Assembly (NCBI GenBank): GCA_002407775.1
Contig: DHOP01000030.1
Location: forward strand, 115,257-179,256
Direction: 5' to 3'
Origin: Prevotella sp. UBA5387
GTDB taxonomy: Bacteria > Bacteroidota > Bacteroidia > Bacteroidales > Bacteroidaceae
DNA: 64,000 nucleotides
The notes under the pieces were generated by a model that was given only the letters and a program-made list of their open reading frames with translations, searched no databases and was not told the origin of the DNA. Both the position numbers and the translations under genes were made by a program. Below are positions 8,583 to 17,742 of the stretch, in pieces (position 1 is the stretch's first letter; every line of letters starts with the position of its first letter).

Positions 8583-11579
8583 ATGAGCACCAGATTAAAC
8601 AAAGCAATACGTGAATTGAATGTAGGACTCCAAACGGCAGTGGAGTTCCTAGAAAAGAGACCAGAGTTGGGCGAGGTAAAGGCAGAGCCTAGCTTCAAGC
8701 TCAGCGATCAGCAATATAATGCTCTCGTTGATGCCTTCAAGCAGGATGCAGCCGTGCGCAACGCAGCGGAGAAGCTATTCAAGAAGCCAAAGGAGAAAAA
8801 AAACATGGTTGAGCAAAAGCGTGAAGACCATCGTGCCGAGAACCTCTTGGAGTCGAACAACCGCCAGCAATACAAGCCTTTAGGTAAGATAAACCTTGAC
8901 AACGAAGGCAAAAAAGTGGAGGCTCAGAAGTCTGTTGCTCCCAAATCCACCGAACCACAGGCCAAGACTACTGCCGTAAGTCAAGAACCTGTAAAACCTG
9001 TTGAAGTTGTAGAACCTGCAAAGAAAGAAACAGTTGTTGTTGAACAGCCCGTTAGGCCCGAAGTTATCACTAAGCAAGTGGAACAAGAGGCAAAACCGAT
9101 TCAGCAGCCAGAGCCTGTCATCGAGACTAAGGTTCCAGAACCAAAGCCACAAGTTGTCGAAGAAAAGCCAAAACAAGTAGAGAAAATTGCTGCCCCCGAA
9201 CCTCTTATTGAGCCAATCAAAGAGGCAGTCGTAGAGCCAAAGGAAGAACCTGTAAAAGAGGTTGAACCAAAAGTGGCAGAGGAAAAGCACGAGGACGTAC
9301 CCGCTAATACAGAAGGAAAAGAGGAAGAGCCAAAGGTATTCCAACTGAAGAGCGAACAGCGTATCCTCAACCGACCAAAGGTAAATGTCTTAGGTAAGAT
9401 TGACCTTGGTGCCCTTAACCAAAGCACTCGTCCCAAGAAGAAATCAAAGGAAGAGCGTCGCAAGGAGCGCGAAGACAAGGCTAAGCAAGGAACTGGAACC
9501 GATCGTCCAAAGCGTCAGCGCATAAACAAGGAGCGAGTTGATATCAATGCTGCTGCAAATCAGCAACAGCAAAACAACCGCAACAACAACAACAACAACA
9601 ATAACAATAACAATAACAGTGCTAAGAAAAGCATTGGAAAGAATCGTAAGCGCGTACAGAAGCCTTTGGAGGTAAACGAGGTGGACGTAGCGCGCCAGGT
9701 TAAGGAGACACTCGCTCGTCTGACAAGCAAGCAAACCCAGAACAAAAAGGGTGCAAGATATAGAAAAGAGAAGCGTGATGCCGTACACGAAAGGCTTTCT
9801 GCTGAGGCACGTGCAGAGCGCAAGGACAGCAAGATACTGAAAATCACTGAGTTTGTAACGGTACAAGAACTTGCTACGATGATGAACCAACCTGTTACGC
9901 AGGTGATTGGTACGCTAATGAGTATTGGCGTGATGGCAAGTATCAACCAACGCTTGGATGCTGAGACCATCAATCTTGTAGCAGATGAGTTCGGTTTCAA
10001 GACTGAATATGTGAGTGCCGAAGTACAAGAGGCTGTTAGCGTGGAGGATGACGAAGAAACTGATCTTGAGGCTCGCGCACCGATTGTAACGGTCATGGGT
10101 CACGTAGACCATGGTAAGACATCTCTACTCGACCATATTCGCAACACCAACGTGATTGCCGGTGAGGCCGGAGGTATTACCCAGCACATCGGTGCATATA
10201 ATGTGACACTTCCCAGTGGACGGAAGATCACTTTCTTGGACACTCCAGGTCACGAGGCATTTACTGCCATGCGTGCCCGTGGTGCACAAGCTACCGATAT
10301 CGCCATTATCATTATTGCTGCAGATGACTCTGTGATGCCCACAACACGTGAGGCAATTGCCCACTGTCAGGCAGCAGGTGTACCAATGGTGTTTGCAATT
10401 AATAAGATTGACAAGCCAGGAGCCAACTCAGACAGAATACGCGAGGATTTAGCCAATATGAATCTGCTCGTAGAGGAATGGGGCGGCAAGTTCCAATGCC
10501 AGGAAATCAGTGCCAAAAAGGGCCTGGGTGTGGACGAGCTTTTGGAGAAAGTGCTTCTCGAAGCCGACATGCTTGACCTCAAGGCCAACCCTAACCGGAA
10601 GTCCACGGGTACTGTCATTGAGAGTTCCCTCGACAAGGGACGTGGCTTTGTCAGCACAGTTCTCGTAAGCAATGGTACACTTCAAGTAGGTGATTATATG
10701 ATTGCCGGAACAAGTTGGGGTCGTATCAAGGCTATGTTCAATGAGCGTAACCAGCGCATAGACTCAGCTGCTCCCTCCGAGCCTTGTATCGTTTTGGGAT
10801 TGGATGGTGCACCAACAGCTGGTGACCTGTTCCACGTCTTAGAGACCGAACAAGAAGTTCGTGACATCGCCAACAAGCGTGAACAACTACAACGTGAGCA
10901 AAGTCTTCGTACGCAGACTCGTTTGACGCTGAGTGATATCAGTCACCGCATTGCTCGTGGAGAGTTCCATGAGATGAACATCATCGTCAAGGGTGACACT
11001 GATGGTTCTATCGAGGCATTGAGTGACTCATTCATTAAGTTGTCAACGGATAAGGTTCAGGTCAACGTTATCTTCAAGGCCGTGGGTCAGATCTCAGAGA
11101 ATGATGTTACATTGGCCGATGCTTCTGATGCTATAATTGTTGGATTCCAAGTACGTCCTTCTGCTGCTGCTCGCAAATTGGCAGAAGCTGATGGCGTGGA
11201 TATCAACACATACTCGGTCATCTATGATGCCATCGATGACGTGAAAGACGCAATGCAGGGTATGCTCGACAAGGTTAAGAAAGAGATTATCACTGCTCAG
11301 GTGGAGGTAAGACAGGTCTACAAGATTTCCAAGGTGGGTACCGTTGCCGGTGCTTTAGTTACCGAAGGTAAAGTACATAGCAAGGACAAGGCCCGCGTTG
11401 TTCGTGACGGCATTGTTGTTCACACTGCCCCAATTTCTACACTTAAGCGTTATAAGGACGATGTGAAGGAAGTTGTCACTGGAATGGAGTGTGGTATCGC
11501 ATTGCGCAACTATAACGATATTCAGGAAGGCGACATCCTTGAGACATTTACAGAAATTGAAGTAGAGCAGAAACTCTGA
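8583..11579 (+). CDS. infB: Translation initiation factor IF-2
   Basis: GTPase that brings initiator tRNA to the 30S subunit. It has 998 residues: an N-terminal IF2_N-like helical domain, then a long low-complexity linker (about residues 75-400) rich in Pro, Val, Glu and Lys with a run of asparagines, then a second IF2_N domain and the G domain. The G1 motif GHVDHGKTS lies near residue 503, G3 DTPGHEAF near 552 and G4 NKID near 608. Domains II-IV follow and end in IEVEQKL. The asparagine run is encoded by a trinucleotide repeat (see repeat at 9571). A terminator lies about 110 bp after the stop. Confidence 0.97.
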   Translation: MSTRLNKAIRELNVGLQTAVEFLEKRPELGEVKAEPSFKLSDQQYNALVDAFKQDAAVRNAAEKLFKKPKEKKNMVEQKREDHRAENLLESNNRQQYKPLGKINLDNEGKKVEAQKSVAPKSTEPQAKTTAVSQEPVKPVEVVEPAKKETVVVEQPVRPEVITKQVEQEAKPIQQPEPVIETKVPEPKPQVVEEKPKQVEKIAAPEPLIEPIKEAVVEPKEEPVKEVEPKVAEEKHEDVPANTEGKEEEPKVFQLKSEQRILNRPKVNVLGKIDLGALNQSTRPKKKSKEERRKEREDKAKQGTGTDRPKRQRINKERVDINAAANQQQQNNRNNNNNNNNNNNNSAKKSIGKNRKRVQKPLEVNEVDVARQVKETLARLTSKQTQNKKGARYRKEKRDAVHERLSAEARAERKDSKILKITEFVTVQELATMMNQPVTQVIGTLMSIGVMASINQRLDAETINLVADEFGFKTEYVSAEVQEAVSVEDDEETDLEARAPIVTVMGHVDHGKTSLLDHIRNTNVIAGEAGGITQHIGAYNVTLPSGRKITFLDTPGHEAFTAMRARGAQATDIAIIIIAADDSVMPTTREAIAHCQAAGVPMVFAINKIDKPGANSDRIREDLANMNLLVEEWGGKFQCQEISAKKGLGVDELLEKVLLEADMLDLKANPNRKSTGTVIESSLDKGRGFVSTVLVSNGTLQVGDYMIAGTSWGRIKAMFNERNQRIDSAAPSEPCIVLGLDGAPTAGDLFHVLETEQEVRDIANKREQLQREQSLRTQTRLTLSDISHRIARGEFHEMNIIVKGDTDGSIEALSDSFIKLSTDKVQVNVIFKAVGQISENDVTLADASDAIIVGFQVRPSAAARKLAEADGVDINTYSVIYDAIDDVKDAMQGMLDKVKKEIITAQVEVRQVYKISKVGTVAGALVTEGKVHSKDKARVVRDGIVVHTAPISTLKRYKDDVKEVVTGMECGIALRNYNDIQEGDILETFTEIEVEQKL
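9571..9618 (+). repeat. AAC/AAT trinucleotide repeat coding for poly-Asn in IF-2
   Basis: A run of about fourteen CAA/AAC/AAT triplets encodes an asparagine stretch in the IF-2 linker, broken once by Arg. All units are triplets, so slippage would change the length but not the frame. Confidence 0.85.
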
Positions 11580-11687
11580 TAGGAATAGGCTAGAATGGAT
11601 CATGGTCAGACAGGTGTGTACGGTTCCTTCAGGTAACTGGTAGAACCCTAATTCTATCTTTCTAGGTCATTCAAAGCGCAACGAATA

Positions 11688-11719
11688 GTGGCATTCCTAT
11701 CAAGGGATGTCACTTTTTT
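11688..11719 (+). terminator. Intrinsic terminator of the rimP-nusA-infB operon
   Basis: GTGGCATTCC (11688-11697) pairs with GGGATGTCAC (11704-11713) through ten base pairs including two wobbles, with a 6-base loop. Six T residues follow directly. Confidence 0.8.
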
Positions 11720-11750
11720 GATTTTTAGTTATTATTCATTTAACTTGTGG

Positions 11751-11771
11751 CATAGTCATTGCCTGACTATG
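11751..11771 (+). promoter_or_regulatory. Perfect 8-bp inverted repeat just before sufB
   Basis: CATAGTCA (11751-11758) and TGACTATG (11764-11771) are perfect complements separated by 5 bases. The repeat ends 7 bp before the sufB ATG, so it covers the ribosome docking region. It could be an operator for an Fe-S or oxidative-stress regulator, or an mRNA hairpin. I found no canonical -7 promoter element between it and the infB terminator. Confidence 0.5.
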
Positions 11772-11778
11772 ATTAGAT

Positions 11779-13236
11779 ATGGAAATACAAAAAAACGAAC
11801 AGGAAAAGAACCAGTTTGTCAAACAAGTCGCAGAGCAGAAATATGCTTACGGCTTCACCACTGATGTGGAGACAGACGTTATTCCCGTAGGCCTCAATGA
11901 GGATGTTGTTCGCCTAATCTCAGCAAAGAAAAAAGAACCGGAGTGGTTATTGGACTTTCGGCTGAAGGCTTACGGTTATTGGAAGACGCTCACCATTCCA
12001 AAATGGGCGCATCTTCACGTTCCGGAAATAGATTATCAAGCCATTTCTTACTATGCCGACCCAATGGCAAAGAAACCCGAGAATAAGGAAATTGACCCAG
12101 AATTGGAGAAGACCTTCGACAAGTTGGGCATTCCTTTGGAGGAAAGATTGGCACTAAGTGGTACAGCCGTGGATGCCATTATGGACTCCGTGTCCGTAAA
12201 AACGACGTTCAAGAAACAGCTAGCAGAAAAGGGGATTATCTTCTCTTCCATCGGCGAAGCAGTGAAAGACCATCCTGAGTTGGTACGCCAGTATCTTGGT
12301 AGTGTCGTGCCTTATCGCGACAACTTTACCGCAGCACTCAACTCGGCTGTCTTTAGCGATGGTAGCTTTGTGTATATTCCCAAGGGTGTACGTTGCCCTA
12401 TGGAACTCAGCAGCTACTTCCGCATCAATGCAAGGAATACCGGTCAATTTGAGCGCACACTTATTATAGCCGATGATGATTCATACGTATCCTATCTTGA
12501 GGGATGTACTGCCCCAATGCGCGATGAGAATCAGTTGCATGCGGCCATCGTGGAGATCGTCGTGATGGATAATGCCGAGGTGAAATACTCGACAGTTCAG
12601 AACTGGTATCCCGGTGATGAAAACGGAAAAGGCGGTGTTCTTAATCTCGTAACAAAGCGTGGTGACTGCCGCGGTGTCAACTCCAAACTTTCTTGGACTC
12701 AAGTTGAGACAGGCTCCGCCATTACTTGGAAATATCCCAGTTGCATTCTTCACGGCGACAACTCACAGGCTGAATTTTACAGCGTTGCCGTGACAAACAA
12801 CTATCAGGAGGCAGATACTGGCACGAAGATGATCCATATTGGAAAGAACACTAAGTCAACTATCATCTCCAAAGGTATCTCCGCAGGTCATAGTCAAAAC
12901 TCTTATCGGGGTCTTGTCCGCGCGACTGCCAATGCTGACAATGCCCGTAACTACAGTAGCTGCGACTCCCTACTTCTCGGTTCCGATTGTGGTGCCCACA
13001 CATTCCCCTATATGGACATCCACAACGATACCGCCGTGGTAGAGCATGAAGCTACCACTTCCAAGATTTCAGAGGATCAATTGTTCTATTGTAACCAACG
13101 TGGTATTCCTATGGAAGATGCCGTTGGCCTTATCGTCAACGGCTATGCCAAGGATGTGCTGAACAAGCTCCCGATGGAATTTGCAGTCGAAGCCCAAAAA
13201 TTACTATCTGTTTCATTAGAAGGAACAGTGGGATAA
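11779..13236 (+). CDS. sufB: Fe-S cluster assembly scaffold SufB
   Basis: Core scaffold on which SufBCD builds Fe-S clusters; cytosolic. It has 485 residues, normal length. Recognisable family segments are the central beta-helix and the conserved C-terminal part with SCDSLLLGSDCGAHTFPY and EHEATTSKISEDQLFYC, which contains the residues that bind the nascent cluster at the SufB-SufD interface. It is the first gene of sufB-sufC-sufD-sufS. The start at 11779 gives MEIQKNEQ; a perfect inverted repeat lies right before it. sufC starts 27 bp downstream. Confidence 0.96.
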   Translation: MEIQKNEQEKNQFVKQVAEQKYAYGFTTDVETDVIPVGLNEDVVRLISAKKKEPEWLLDFRLKAYGYWKTLTIPKWAHLHVPEIDYQAISYYADPMAKKPENKEIDPELEKTFDKLGIPLEERLALSGTAVDAIMDSVSVKTTFKKQLAEKGIIFSSIGEAVKDHPELVRQYLGSVVPYRDNFTAALNSAVFSDGSFVYIPKGVRCPMELSSYFRINARNTGQFERTLIIADDDSYVSYLEGCTAPMRDENQLHAAIVEIVVMDNAEVKYSTVQNWYPGDENGKGGVLNLVTKRGDCRGVNSKLSWTQVETGSAITWKYPSCILHGDNSQAEFYSVAVTNNYQEADTGTKMIHIGKNTKSTIISKGISAGHSQNSYRGLVRATANADNARNYSSCDSLLLGSDCGAHTFPYMDIHNDTAVVEHEATTSKISEDQLFYCNQRGIPMEDAVGLIVNGYAKDVLNKLPMEFAVEAQKLLSVSLEGTVG

Positions 13237-13263
13237 TATAAACCATTAAAGTTATATATTAAT

Positions 13264-14037
13264 ATGCTAAGTGTAAAAAAGCTGCATGCTACCATTGCAG
13301 GCAAAGAAATACTGAAAGGCGTTGATCTAACTGTTAAAGATGGAGAGATTCATGCCATCATGGGACCCAACGGATCAGGTAAGTCAACCCTAAGCGCTGT
13401 GCTTACAGGCAACCCACTTTATACCGTCACTGAGGGTGCAGCAACTTTTAACGGCAAGGACCTTCTGGCTTTGAAACCAGAGGAACGTGCTTGCGAGGGA
13501 TTGTTTCTGTCTTTTCAGTATCCTGTAGAGATTCCTGGCGTTTCAATGGTCAACTTCCTCAAGGCCGCTATCAATGCTAAGCGTAAATACCATGGCGAAG
13601 AGCCCCTTAATGCTGCCGATTTCCTAAAACTCATGCGCGAAAAACGTGAGATTGTAGAACTCGACCCCAAACTTTCTCGTCGCTCTGTCAATGAAGGTTT
13701 CTCCGGAGGTGAAAAGAAACGCAATGAAATCTTTCAGATGGCAATGCTTGATCCACAACTCAGCATCTTGGATGAGACCGATTCTGGTCTTGATGTTGAT
13801 GCCATGCGGATTGTGGCTGAAGGCGTTAACAAGCTTTTCACACCGAAGAAATCACTCATCGTTATTACTCACTATGACCGTCTCTTGGATATGATCAAGC
13901 CTAATATAGTGCACATACTATATCAAGGCCGTATCGTAAAAACCGGTGGCCCTGAGTTAGCCAAGATAATTGAGGAGCGAGGATACGACTGGATCAAGGA
14001 ACCATCTGCAGACCACTCCGATGGAGCAGGTGCTTGA
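13264..14037 (+). CDS. sufC: Fe-S cluster assembly ATPase SufC
   Basis: ABC-type ATPase of the SufBCD complex that drives the conformational change for cluster assembly. It has 257 residues. Walker A GPNGSGKST is at residues 34-42, the signature FSGGEKKRNE follows at mid-protein, Walker B is LSILDETDSGLD, and the switch histidine lies in VITHYDR. It lies between sufB and sufD, but is separated from sufD by a 22-bp tandem repeat array. Confidence 0.97.
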   Translation: MLSVKKLHATIAGKEILKGVDLTVKDGEIHAIMGPNGSGKSTLSAVLTGNPLYTVTEGAATFNGKDLLALKPEERACEGLFLSFQYPVEIPGVSMVNFLKAAINAKRKYHGEEPLNAADFLKLMREKREIVELDPKLSRRSVNEGFSGGEKKRNEIFQMAMLDPQLSILDETDSGLDVDAMRIVAEGVNKLFTPKKSLIVITHYDRLLDMIKPNIVHILYQGRIVKTGGPELAKIIEERGYDWIKEPSADHSDGAGA

Positions 14038-14099
14038 AGACACATAACAAGATATCTCAAGAATGCAACTCTGTAGCTTCGATGGCGGACTATCGTCTC

Positions 14100-14252
14100 G
14101 TGTTTCCATTTGATTCATCGTGTGATTCAATTTGATTCACTGAGTAATTCAATTTGATTCACTGAGTGATTCAATTTGATTCACTGAGTAATTCAATTTG
14201 ATTCATCGAGTGATTCAATTTGATTCATCGAGTGATTCAATTTGATTCATCA
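14100..14252. repeat. 22-bp tandem repeat array between sufC and sufD
   Basis: Six complete units start at 14122, 14144, 14166, 14188, 14210 and 14232, exactly 22 bp apart, with a degenerate unit at 14100. Each has the near-palindromic core GTGAWTCAAWTTGAWTCAC (the second to fifth complete units lack some G/A matches at the left edge), followed by a 3-4 bp spacer. GATTCA recurs alternately every 10 and 12 bp, close to the DNA helical repeat. The same unit recurs at 44084. There are no unique spacers, so it is not a CRISPR array. Function unknown. Confidence 0.9.
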
Positions 14253-14289
14253 CCCGAAAAGCCATTAAGTAGCAATAAAACATTTTGAT

Positions 14290-15633
14290 ATGAACAGCGA
14301 ACAACAATATATAGACCTGTACGGAGATAACCGCCAGACAATCCTTGACCACGCCTCGGCTAGCATGAATGCCATGCGCGACCAGGCTTTCGAGGACTTT
14401 AAGGCGCAAGGATTTCCCTCACGCAAGGTTGAGCGATACAAATACACGGACATGGCGAAGCTTTTCGAGCCAAATTATGGCGTGAATATCAATCGACTTG
14501 AATTTCCTCTGGACCCTTACAATGTCTTCAGTTGTGATGTACCAAACATGAGTACGTCGCTCTATTTCGTCGTCAACGACCAGTTCTATAAAAAGGCTTT
14601 GCCCAAGGCAACACTGCCTGAGGGTGTGATCGTGGATAGTCTAAAAGACGTTGCTGAGCGTGACCCCGAACTCATCGCTAAGTACTATGCACAACTTGCA
14701 AAAACAAACGAAGACGCAATCACTGCGCTCAACACCATGTTGGCACAGGATGGACTACTCGTTTACGTGCCCAAGAATGTGAAGGTTGAGCGTAGTATAC
14801 AAATCGTAAACATCCTTCGTTCTGACGTTGACCTCATGGTTAACCGCAGAGTACTCGTCATTGTCGAAGATGGTGCTGAGGCAAAGTTGCTCTTTTGCGA
14901 TGACTCCGCCGACGATCGTAACTTCCTAAGCACACAGGTTACGGAGGCTTTTGTAGGTGAGAACGCATCACTCGACCTTTATTGCTTAGAGGAAACGCAC
15001 GAGAAGAACACACGCGTGTCTAACGTTTACATCTCTCAGCAGGCCTATAGTCGTGTCAACCACAATGTAATCACGTTGCACAATGGCATCACTCGCAACA
15101 TGCTTAACCTTGTCTTTAAGGGCGAAGGCGCCGAGTGTTGGTGCAATGGTGCTGTGATTGCCGACGGAAGCCAACATGTGGACAATAACACCATGATCGA
15201 CCATCAAGTGGGACACTGCGACTCACATGAGCTCTACAAGTATGTTCTCGATGGTAGTGCAGTTGGTGCTTTTGCCGGTCTGGTACTCGTACGCCATGAT
15301 GCACAGAAGACTACTTCCCAAGAGACCAATCAGAACCTCTGCATGACTAAGCAGGCACACATGTACACGCAGCCGATGTTGGAAATCTATGCTGATGACG
15401 TGAAATGCGGCCATGGTTCCACTGTTGGCCAGCTTAACGATGCTGCCATGTTCTATATGCAACAGCGTGGCGTAGATCAACACGAGGCAAAGCTACTCTT
15501 AGAGTTTGCATTCATCGGTGAGGTTATTGACCAAATCAAGCTAGAGCCACTTCGTGACCGTCTTCATATGCTGGTAGAAAAGCGTTTCCGTGGTGAACTG
15601 AAGAGCTGTCAAGGTTGTAAAATCTGCATGTAA
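14290..15633 (+). CDS. sufD: Fe-S cluster assembly protein SufD
   Basis: SufB paralogue that pairs with SufB and SufC in the assembly complex. It has 447 residues: a helical N-terminal domain, a right-handed beta-helix core and a C-terminal helical part with the family segment GHGSTVGQLNDAAMFYMQQRG. It ends in CQGCKICM, a cysteine-rich tail. The upstream repeat array puts 252 bp between it and sufC, much longer than the other gaps of this operon. Confidence 0.95.
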   Translation: MNSEQQYIDLYGDNRQTILDHASASMNAMRDQAFEDFKAQGFPSRKVERYKYTDMAKLFEPNYGVNINRLEFPLDPYNVFSCDVPNMSTSLYFVVNDQFYKKALPKATLPEGVIVDSLKDVAERDPELIAKYYAQLAKTNEDAITALNTMLAQDGLLVYVPKNVKVERSIQIVNILRSDVDLMVNRRVLVIVEDGAEAKLLFCDDSADDRNFLSTQVTEAFVGENASLDLYCLEETHEKNTRVSNVYISQQAYSRVNHNVITLHNGITRNMLNLVFKGEGAECWCNGAVIADGSQHVDNNTMIDHQVGHCDSHELYKYVLDGSAVGAFAGLVLVRHDAQKTTSQETNQNLCMTKQAHMYTQPMLEIYADDVKCGHGSTVGQLNDAAMFYMQQRGVDQHEAKLLLEFAFIGEVIDQIKLEPLRDRLHMLVEKRFRGELKSCQGCKICM

Positions 15634-15672
15634 GTAGTGCCATCAGGGCTATCTCGATACATGGTGAACAAC

Positions 15673-15720
15673 AAGTTGTCGAAATGAGATACCTTCTTGG
15701 TATTTCATTTTCGACAAACT
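15673..15720 (+). other. Long hairpin between sufD and sufS
   Basis: The arm 15673-15693 (with GTCGAAATGAGATACC) pairs with 15699-15720 (with GGTATTTCATTTTCGAC), giving about 19 base pairs with two single-base bulges and a wobble, and a 5-base loop. No T tract follows. It could act as an mRNA stability or processing element, or as a leaky terminator within the suf operon. Confidence 0.6.
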
Positions 15721-15801
15721 GATATAACATTCCCTAGTATCGAATTCCTCAATGGAGCTATATGATGGATAATTGCATCACTAACTTTTTATTACACCAA
15801 C

Positions 15802-15808
15802 AAAGGAG
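15802..15808 (+). promoter_or_regulatory. Strong Shine-Dalgarno sequence of sufS
   Basis: AAAGGAG ends about 9 bases before the sufS ATG at 15818. A near-perfect ribosome binding site is unusual here: most other genes of the window have none. Confidence 0.6.
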
Positions 15809-15817
15809 ATTACATAT

Positions 15818-17053
15818 ATGTACGATATAAATAAGGTTCGCGAAGACTTCCCCATTCTTTCGCGCCAGGTTCACGGCAAGCCGCTTGTTTATTTAGACAA
15901 CGCTGCCACGACACAAAAGCCACTCCGCATGCTCAATGCCATGCAGGACGAATACCTTAATGTCAATTCCAATGTGCATAGGGGCGTGCATTGGATGAGT
16001 CAACAGGCCACCGAACTCTATGAGCAAGCACGTGAAACGGTGCGTGAATTTATCAATGCTCCGACAACAAACGACATTGTTTTCACCCGCGGTACAACCG
16101 AGAGCATAAACCTTGTTGCCACGGTCTTCTGTGAGTCTATGATGCAAGAAGGCGATGAAATTATCGTCAGCGCCATGGAGCACCATTCTAATATCGTGCC
16201 ATGGCAATTGCAGGGACAACGCAAGGGCAAGAAACTTAGAGTCATTCCGATGAATGACGATGGCACACTAGACATAGAAGCTTATAAGAATCTGTTCAAT
16301 GAGAAGACCAAAATTGTAAGCGTCACACAGGTTAGCAATGTCCTTGGCACGGTGAATCCAATCAAGGAAATGATCCGCATTGCCCATGAGCATAATGTCC
16401 CTATTCTTATAGATGGTGCCCAAAGCGCTCCCCACTTCAAAGTGGATGTGCAGGCACTGGACTGTGATTTCTTTGTCTTTAGTGGCCATAAGGTCTATGG
16501 ACCCACTGGAATCGGTGTGCTCTATGGCAAAGAGGAATGGCTTGATCGCCTTCCGCCCTATCAAGGAGGTGGTGAAATGATACAGCATGTGAGCTTTGAG
16601 CATACCACCTTTGAACGTCCGCCATTGAAGTTTGAAGCTGGCACCCCAGACTATGTGGCTGCCCACGGATTAGCCGTTGCGCTCGACTATATCACACAGC
16701 TTGGTCTTGATGATATCGCCCAGCATGAACACAACTTGACCAAATATGCCTTGGAACAGATGCAAGCCATTCCGGACATAAACATTTATGGACACCAAAA
16801 AGCGCTCAATATTCAGAGTGATCAATTTGGCGCGGTGGTATCATTCAATGTAGGCAATATTCATCATAGCGACATGGGCACACTCCTAGACCAGCTAGGT
16901 ATCGCCGTGCGCACTGGTCATCATTGTGCACAGCCACTCATGGATTGTTTAGGAATTCTTGGTACGGTGCGCGCCTCATTTGCTTTGTACAACACCCGTG
17001 AAGAGGTAGATATCCTTTTGGCTGGTATCAAGCGCGTAAGCCAGATGTTCTAA
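15818..17053 (+). CDS. sufS: Cysteine desulfurase SufS
   Basis: PLP enzyme that takes sulfur from cysteine as an enzyme-bound persulfide and supplies it to SufBCD. It has 411 residues. The PLP lysine lies in SGHKVYGPTG. The catalytic cysteine is Cys370 in RTGHHCAQP, in the short active-site loop typical of group II (SufS) desulfurases. It has a separate strong ribosome binding site and follows a long hairpin, so its expression may be set apart from sufBCD. No sufE or sufU lies in the window. Confidence 0.96.
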   Translation: MYDINKVREDFPILSRQVHGKPLVYLDNAATTQKPLRMLNAMQDEYLNVNSNVHRGVHWMSQQATELYEQARETVREFINAPTTNDIVFTRGTTESINLVATVFCESMMQEGDEIIVSAMEHHSNIVPWQLQGQRKGKKLRVIPMNDDGTLDIEAYKNLFNEKTKIVSVTQVSNVLGTVNPIKEMIRIAHEHNVPILIDGAQSAPHFKVDVQALDCDFFVFSGHKVYGPTGIGVLYGKEEWLDRLPPYQGGGEMIQHVSFEHTTFERPPLKFEAGTPDYVAAHGLAVALDYITQLGLDDIAQHEHNLTKYALEQMQAIPDINIYGHQKALNIQSDQFGAVVSFNVGNIHHSDMGTLLDQLGIAVRTGHHCAQPLMDCLGILGTVRASFALYNTREEVDILLAGIKRVSQMF

Positions 17054-17064
17054 AAACTCATCCG

Positions 17065-17742
17065 ATGCTTGCAAATCATTATTTTGATGGACTTGTCGAG
17101 GCAGGTTGCGATGAGGCGGGACGAGGATGCCTAGCCGGTAGCGTATTTGCCGCGGCAGTTATTTTGCCACCCGACTACAATAATCCCGATCTCAACGACT
17201 CCAAGTTACTCTCAGCCAAGCGACGTTATGCCCTTCGAGAACAGATAGAGCAAGATGCACTAGCATGGGCAGTAGGAATAGTGACACCTGAAGAGATTGA
17301 TAAAATCAATATTCTCCATGCCAGTTTCCTGGGCATGCACCGCGCCATCGACCAATTGCAAGTACATCCAGAAGCCCTCATTATTGATGGCAACAGATTC
17401 GATCCTTACAAGCCCATTTCTGCACAACCATTCGAGGGAAGGCTGAAACGGGTATTTACGTCTCCTGTTGACCCCGACATTCTTCCTTATGAGTGTATCA
17501 TCAAAGGTGACGGCAAGTATCAATCCATAGCTGCCGCAAGCATTTTGGCTAAGACTTTCCGCGATGATTATATGGATAAGTTGGCTGAAACCTATCCTCA
17601 ATACGACTGGAAAAACAACAAAGGCTACCCCACCCGTCGCCATCGCGATGCCATTGCACGCTTTGGCATCACTCCTCTTCACCGACGGAGTTTCCGACTT
17701 CTAGAACCTCAGCAAACCGAAATATCTTTTGATGGAGCATAA
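17065..17742 (+). CDS. rnhB: Ribonuclease HII
   Basis: Cuts the RNA strand of RNA-DNA hybrids and removes single ribonucleotides from DNA. It has 225 residues. Acidic catalytic residues are seen in CDEAGRG (Asp16, Glu17), IIDGN and the later YMDKLAETYPQYDW segment, with the GYPT motif near residue 189. It starts 11 bp after sufS and overlaps the next gene by 11 bp, so it is probably translated from the suf transcript. Confidence 0.95.
   Translation: MLANHYFDGLVEAGCDEAGRGCLAGSVFAAAVILPPDYNNPDLNDSKLLSAKRRYALREQIEQDALAWAVGIVTPEEIDKINILHASFLGMHRAIDQLQVHPEALIIDGNRFDPYKPISAQPFEGRLKRVFTSPVDPDILPYECIIKGDGKYQSIAAASILAKTFRDDYMDKLAETYPQYDWKNNKGYPTRRHRDAIARFGITPLHRRSFRLLEPQQTEISFDGA

Noticed and set aside
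8880..10112. Long minus-strand open frames opposite infB
   Set aside because: They are antisense shadows of the repetitive Glu/Pro/Val/Asn linker and give low-complexity Leu/Phe/Val/Ser-rich products.
14100..14252. Possible CRISPR array
   Set aside because: Units are contiguous 22-bp repeats with only 3-4 bp between cores; there are no unique spacers and no cas genes.
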